A DNA stretch of 37,225 nucleotides, taken from Actinomortierella ambigua (lineage: Eukaryota > Mortierellomycota > Mortierellomycetes > Mortierellales > Mortierellaceae). Shown piece after piece: positions 32,338 to 37,225 of this stretch. Both the position numbers and the translations under genes were made by a program. The notes under the pieces were generated by a model. That model was given only the letters and a program-made list of their open reading frames with translations. It made no database searches and was not told the DNA's origin. Numbering within the stretch: position 1 is the stretch's first letter; every line of letters begins with the position of its first letter. The stretch spans positions 1 through 37,225 of the forward strand of contig JAAAJB010000350.1 of assembly GCA_016098155.1 (NCBI GenBank). Direction: 5' to 3'.

Positions 32338-32578
32338 CTTTATTAATTTTTAGAGACGGGGATGGAGATCATTAGATCTTTGTTCGCCTTCGTTTATGCC
32401 CGTGGGCGACCACAGCAAGGCTCCGGCCCTACGCTGTGTAGGTGAAGGGCTGATACCATGTGATGACACCGTTCTACCCATTGGCTCGGTCAAGTTGCCT
32501 CGGCAGGACCAGCGCGTTCATTCTCACAATCAATCTCCACCAACACTTCGAGTCGTCGTCATCATGGGTCTCGTCTAA
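32064..32578 (+). pseudogene. Stranded C-terminal coding part of BTB copy 1
   Basis: Past the 4-bp duplication, the frame used by copy 2 continues unbroken as LSALSDLDLRSDGHGGYE, YYTDPRDASHIWFRMFF and onward to 32257. A GTAAGT donor (32258) and a tattaatttttag acceptor (ending 32353) then define a 96-nt intron. The third exon (32354-32578, 74 codons) begins RRGWRSLDL and ends LRVVVIMGLV before a stop. This fits the C-terminal domain of the family, but the CAAG insertion leaves it out of frame with the start codon. Confidence 0.75.
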
Positions 32579-33151
32579 AAGAACCGGAGGTCGTGTATTG
32601 CTTTGTACTACAAACCAAGCTGAATGAAATCATCATTCATAAAGAGGATAAGCAGTTTTCACCTAGTCGACCCCAATTGTCTCTGCATCGGTATCACGCA
32701 TCATCTTTCTCTGAATATCGACATTCCTTAGCGGGCTTAGCGCAACCTCGGCGACTTGATAGAGATTGTTGGCTTTACCTCCTTGGCCTCTTCCTCATCC
32801 ATCCTCCCATTTGTACTCCTCTCTTTTCGTTTTCATCCATTTGTCCTTCGGACGACAAGCATGCAGGCCAGTCGTCATAAAGCACATGTGTAGGAGTTGG
32901 AGAGTTGGACTTTAGTGTCGAGAGGTTGAGTAGAGCTGTCGACCCCCAACTCAACTCGGGTTGACTCGTAGAAAGATACACCACTGTGAACAATGTGTTT
33001 CGATTTATATAATGGCGCCGATATGGATATGTTGAGATGCAGCCGTGAACTCCAGGAGTTGGATAGGCAAACGCTTTTCATGTGCCCAGCTACATGTTGT
33101 GATAAACTTTGGTCTCTAGCCTCTCAATATCAAGCTCTCCCTCAATAAATC
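32579..33151. other. Spacer after BTB copy 1
   Basis: No gene is seen. A TATA-type sequence, tttatataatgg, at about 33004-33015 lies some 140 nt before the ATG of the next candidate gene. Confidence 0.4.
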
Positions 33152-34200
33152 ATGCACCCATCAAAAATCGTACTTCTCTTCCTTTACCCGAACCTAGCCT
33201 CACAACCACTGCCACCCTCACCACCTGTAGGTCTGAGCTGCACGAAGAAGCTGATGGAGGACTTCAAGGCCTCAAGGGTATTCCAAGGGAGCGATCTAGG
33301 GAACTGCCAGAAAGGCATCGAAATGCTCCGAGACCTGACGATTGGGACTGTCGAGAAAACGATGCACCGTGTGCCTCAGTAAGTGGCTTCTGCTGCACTT
33401 TGTTATTTTGGAAGCCATCTGAAGACAAAATACAGGGTCAGAACTAGACATGCTGCACTTGTAGGTCTCGAAGACAGCAACAAGGAGGCTCAAGTGCTGG
33501 AGGAAACTGTCGAGAACATTCGCGATCAGCACAAGCCTGCACTTGATGACTTGACGCTGACCGGCTGCGACATTCGGAGTATGGTCATGGATGGGATATG
33601 GAGCAACGGGATCGTCAATGATTATTACCCTCTGAGCCCAGCTCCTCTCAGGCTGTGGACATACACCCATGGGACTACGAGAAGACTACTGCCATTTCTT
33701 TCTGGACACGACACTCTTTGAAAAACGCCGATGACGACTCTTTCTCTGACGGCGATCTTGCTGGAGCAGTTCGTATGCCATCGTTTGATTCAGCGGAGAG
33801 ATTTGAGCCAAGATGACAAGACTATTCCCCGGCGATATATCCACCACAGACTGGCGACTCCCTTTTTGGTACAACGTCTGGCGACCTTGCTCCGTATGCC
33901 ACTAGTGCTGTATCAACGAGAGGCCCAATCTCTATCGTGCCATTGAAGCAGCTGCAAATCGATGATTTTCTGCTCCAGTGCGGTGGGAGAGTCAGCCCCC
34001 TCAAACTGCCATCATCGGTAGCCTCCTTCTTCTCAGCATCGCCGTACTGCTTCTTTCAGCGACTCCCCAGAGATGAAGTCCTCAAAGTATGATCAATCAG
34101 GACGGGCCCTAGCGGTGAAATCTATCGAGTCGAGCAGTACGACCGCTGCGTCGGATGATGACGGTATTTCATGTTCAGTTGGGTGGCGATTAAGCACGCC
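33152..34200 (+). pseudogene. Decayed or multi-intron gene of unknown function
   Basis: I do not recognise this gene. From an ATG at 33152 a frame gives CTKKLMEDFKASRVFQGSDL and IEMLRDLTIGTVEKTMHRVP. A 57-nt intron (GTAAGT at 33379, tacag ending 33435) joins it in frame to HAALVGLEDSNKEAQVLEET and NIRDQHKPALDDLTLTGCDI. Near 33630 the coding-like sequence shifts frame (DIHPWDYEKTTAISFWTRHS, DDDSFSDGDLAGAVRMPSFD). A TGA then interrupts it, and the same frame resumes (SLFGTTSGDLAPYATSAVST, then LKQLQIDDFLLQCGG). A further frame near 34065-34190 reads KSIESSSTTAASDDDGIS. Either more introns exist than I can place or the gene is broken. It sits between the two BTB copies and is not seen elsewhere in the window. 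Confidence 0.4.
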
Positions 34201-34784
34201 CCAATTGTGAAAAAGTGTAAGGTCGAGAATCAGAGATGGCGATCGTGTCCCAAGAACGTCAAGCACCGTTGTAAAACAGGCCAAGTGCAATATTGTCCAT
34301 TTCACTATTTTTTGTTGTTCGCAATCGTTGTAGGACAAATAAGTCAGGGCTTCTTCAGGGAGATTCCTGCGAGGCACAAGATTATTTTCCAAACAAGCAA
34401 TCAAATTCACATCAAAAAAATCTGCAAGGCACAATACTCAAATCATTATTCTTGTCTTTACTCAACTTCACCCTGTTCTGTCTGCGCTCCTTTATCTATT
34501 AGATGATCACCTCCTGACCCCTGACTCGCTGTCAAATCGCTTGCCGTGGGAACGGGAGGGGGATGAGAGGGTCTAGGCGAATGCCACCACTCAAGTTATC
34601 CAATTTTAGCACTCGAGTTTCAATAGGAGAGAAGTCCCTTACACCTATCCTACCTTTTTTTTATCGCAGATGGGAGGTACTTCCTATCTCAATTGGACGT
34701 GTCGATGTGAACCCTCCAACCCCCAAAAAAATACTTTGGCACCAGCCGCATTTTTCCCCAGTCATTGTTGAGTATCACTATTTT

Positions 34785-34829
34785 CGCTCCTCCCGCTCCT
34801 CCCGCTCCTCCCGCTCCTCCCGCTCTTCC
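34785..34829 (+). repeat. 9-bp minisatellite upstream of BTB copy 2
   Basis: Four perfect and one near-perfect copy of cgctcctcc, absent from the equivalent place upstream of copy 1. Because it is nine bases long it keeps a frame open upstream of the true start. Confidence 0.95.
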
Positions 34830-34953
34830 CGCCCCTCACACTCCTCCTGTTACTCCCACTCTCTCCTTCCTTCTATTTCATTCCTTTTTGTTTTCTCTCT
34901 CACCCCACCCCACTCTTTTTTATTTCCCACACTCGAGGGAATCCCCGCATCGA

Positions 34954-37104
34954 ATGGATTCGACGCATACGACCTCTTCATCGAAGAAGACATCAGCAGG
35001 AGTACAAGGAAGAGGAAGAAAGGGAGGAGAGCAACGTGAACGTGTGCTGGACCATATTGCAACTCGAGGGCTCAGGGAAGGGCTGGGGTTCGATGTGACG
35101 GTGTCAGCCTTTGGCGTCAACTTTCAACTCCATCGCCTGATCCTCATGCGGTCCAAGTTCTTTGAGTCGTTGTTCGAGGGCCGATGGTGTGAGCGTGGGT
35201 CGGATCAAGTGGTCCTAGATTTCGACGCCGATCCATTCGTCTCCAGGCAGAGTTTTGAAACCGTCATCGCTTGTATCTATGGACTCTCCATCGCGGAAGC
35301 AGCAGCAGACGAAGGCGAAGATGAAGATGAAGGAAAAGGAAAAGAAGAAAAAGGGAGAGAAGGAGGAGAAGGAGGGGTGGGAGGAGGGGAGAGGGAGGTG
35401 AATGACGAAAAGAGTGTCGCTATAGATAAGGACAGTCATCCACAACATCGGTCCTCATCGTCTTTGCTACCCGGGAGCGACAGCAAGCAAGGAAAGGCCC
35501 CAGCGGTAGAGGTGGAGGTGGTCCGCCCAGACCCAGGACGGATCACAAAGTCCAACGTCCTCAATGTGCTAGCCTGTGCAGCCTACTTTGGGGTCGAGGA
35601 GCTGTGTCAGCAATGCACGACCTTTGTAGTCCGAGAAATGGTGACGATGGAGCATGTGACGGGTATGGTTCGGTTCTGTGAAGCCCATACCTATTTCCCA
35701 TGGACAGACAAGATCGAGGACGCCTGCAAGACATTCCTCCGTCGCAATGTGTGGGACCATCCCATGGCCACCTGCTACGCCGTCCTAGAGAGACTTCCTG
35801 CTCGTTGGTTGCTCGAGGTACTGGCATCGGACTCGCTTTGGATTCCCAATGAGTGGGAGCGGTACAAGCTATGCCGCCGCGTCGTCTTCCACAGGCATGT
35901 TCTGGCGCAGTGCGGACAGCATCAGCGTCGAGTGCAGAGAGCTAGCCATGTCGACTGTGGGAGCAATACTGGTTGTGATGGTGGTGGTGGTGGTAGTGGT
36001 AGTAGCGAGTCGGCACCTGGACCAGCAGTCGACTCTGCTATGGATGATGAAACCGGTAGCACCAGTGACGTGGAGACTCTTCGAGACAGTATCTTACCTG
36101 AGGATGAACCATCAACGGCTACTATTGATATTCACGGCGCACTCCCAGATGTCATGGATACGACGAGATCGCCAGAGGATGGCGATGACGATGGCGATGA
36201 GGGTGTTAGTGACGAAAATGATGGCGGAGAGAGCAGTGAGGAGGGAGATGAGGCCATCTACCGGGAGCTCTTCTCTACTGGCATCCACTACATGTTTATT
36301 GCGTTTGAGCATCTGCAGCAAATTGCATTAGATGTGGACCCGGCGACAGGAAAGCCGTTTGTAGAGAGTCAAGTCTTGCAGAAGGCGTTTTGGCAGCAAA
36401 TGGAGATTCGATCCCGAGTAGAAAAGTCGAAGAGTGATACCACAGATCTGGGCATCCATGTCACTCCACAGAATGACCCGCCTATCTACAGTGGCTCGTC
36501 ACCGTCCCCAAAGGCGCAGTATCCCCCATTCCGATTCAGCGTCGAGTTTGGACGCTTGCATGAACTGACGTATGATAAGTCAGTTTATTCAGAGCCTTCG
36601 GTATTTTATTGCGGGTAAGGGTGAAGCGAGTCTCCTATACACTCTCTCTGTCACCGTTCGTTCGTTAGTCACTTACACGCGATGTCAATTCTACGTAGCT
36701 CTTTCTGGAATGTCGGGGTCCAAAAATCTCGGCAACCTGACGCAAGTGGCGATACGGACAACAAGTTGCGCGTTTTTCTCCGTCGCTACTTGACCCGCCC
36801 TGATCCTCAAACACAAGTCGCATCGCCCGCTAGTCATTTCCCTTCGGTTAATCGAGACAGCAGCTCCATCCAGTCCTCGTCGGTGATCCACTCGTGCAAG
36901 GATGGGCATCCATGCAAGGCGCTCAGTGCACTGTCCGACCTGGGTCTCAGAAGTGACAGGCATGGAGGGTATGAGATGCCGTCTGGATACTATACGGACC
37001 CGAGAGACGCTTCTCGCGTATGGCTCAGAATGTTTTTTGCGTCTTTGGCGCCCGAACACCTCATGATTTCTATCACGACTACTGGGGATGTTCAGAAAGG
37101 CAAT
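34954..37104 (+). CDS. BTB/POZ domain protein, copy 2, partial at right edge
   Basis: Exons 34954-36614 and 36699-37104 join to 689 codons in frame and end at a GTAAGT donor. The window then stops inside the T-rich end of intron 2, and a third exon like that of copy 1 is expected beyond. Start chosen by alignment with copy 1 (same cgaATGGAT context); the open frame further upstream is repeat sequence. Domains match copy 1: BTB near 45-115, charged insert, helical region almost identical to copy 1, a shorter acidic stretch (DDDGDEGVSDENDGGESSEE), and the beta-rich C-terminal part read in frame through ALSALSDLGLRSDRHGGYEM and YYTDPRDASRVWLRMFF. This copy lacks the 4-bp insertion and looks intact as far as seen. 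A role as CUL3 adaptor is a family-level inference. Confidence 0.88.
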
Positions 37105-37169
37105 GTAAGTATGATAATGTTGTTGATTCGTGAACAGCAGTACCATTAGGTTCTTGGAGATGAAAATTG

Positions 37170-37225
37170 ACGCCTGCTTCTGCTTCTGCTTCTGTTTCTG
37201 TTTCTGCTTTTTTTTTTTTTTTTTT
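37170..37225 (+). repeat. TTCTGC/TTCTGT hexamer repeat and poly(T) at the window end
   Basis: Hexamers tgcttc and tgtttc followed by an uninterrupted T run to the last base. By comparison with copy 1 this is the pyrimidine tract of BTB intron 2. Confidence 0.8.

Larger units (their letters stand above)
34427..37188 (+). repeat. Tandem duplication unit 2 (BTB gene with flanks)
   Basis: Direct repeat of unit 1 at an offset of about 5.14 kb at its left end, falling to about 4.85 kb at its right end because of indels. The exons are far better conserved than the flanks. Confidence 0.85.

Noticed and set aside
34093..34434. 113-codon minus-strand frame between the BTB copies
   Set aside because: Begins with TTG, has no family motif, and overlaps plus-strand sequence that reads at least as well as coding.
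34765..34953. Upstream start for BTB copy 2
   Set aside because: The extra residues come from the 9-bp minisatellite; alignment with copy 1 places the start at 34954.
37150..37170. Short last exon (VLGDEN then stop) for BTB copy 2 after a 45-nt intron
   Set aside because: Copy 1 shows a better acceptor and a 74-codon exon further on; the short piece lies inside that intron.

Overview
The window looks like nuclear DNA of a filamentous, early-diverging fungus, most likely Mortierella-like (Mortierellomycota/Mucoromycota). The evidence is short GT-AG introns, pyrimidine-rich leaders before start codons, Kozak-type starts, a fungal CSL (CBF1/Su(H)/LAG-1) transcription factor with a very long glutamine-rich N-terminus, an RNA 2'-O-methyltransferase HEN1, a fungal MIC60, an mpaB'-type ER oxygenase, and F-box and BTB adaptor genes in duplicated, partly decayed form. 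The lineage is an inference; the eukaryotic, fungal character is well supported.

Layout. 1-2045 (-): 5' part of a large F-box protein gene running off the left edge, followed at 2046-3625 by a duplicated 5' flank and a frameshifted remnant of a second copy. 4009-5921 (+): hexokinase, five exons, one of 25 nt bordered by a GC-AG intron. 6075-8111 (+): HEN1, four exons, with a proline-rich and then acidic, tryptophan-bearing tail. 9081-11240 (+): MIC60/mitofilin. 13256-11609 (-): DEK_C + SWIB protein whose true first exon is only 34 nt. 15025-13372 (-): mpaB'-like oxygenase. 15026-23585: about 8.5 kb with no convincing gene, full of purine/pyrimidine tracts and microsatellites, between the divergent mpaB' and CSL genes. 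23586-28463 (+): CSL transcription factor, 1547 aa. 29284-37225: two tandem BTB/POZ genes in a roughly 3-kb direct duplication. The first copy carries a 4-bp frameshifting duplication and the second runs off the right edge. A decayed or multi-intron gene of unknown function lies between them.

How the parts relate. The middle is a compact block of core genes (sugar phosphorylation, small-RNA 3'-end methylation, mitochondrial cristae, a chromatin/RNA polymerase I type SWIB protein, an ER oxygenase) with intergenic gaps as short as 116-153 bp. Both ends hold candidate ubiquitin-ligase substrate adaptors (F-box for CUL1, BTB for CUL3) that have duplicated and partly decayed, a birth-and-death pattern. 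The genes do not form one pathway. The observations most worth following are the Argonaute-hook-like tail on HEN1, the hexokinase microexon with its GC-AG intron, the frameshifted BTB copy and the very long empty region upstream of the CSL gene.
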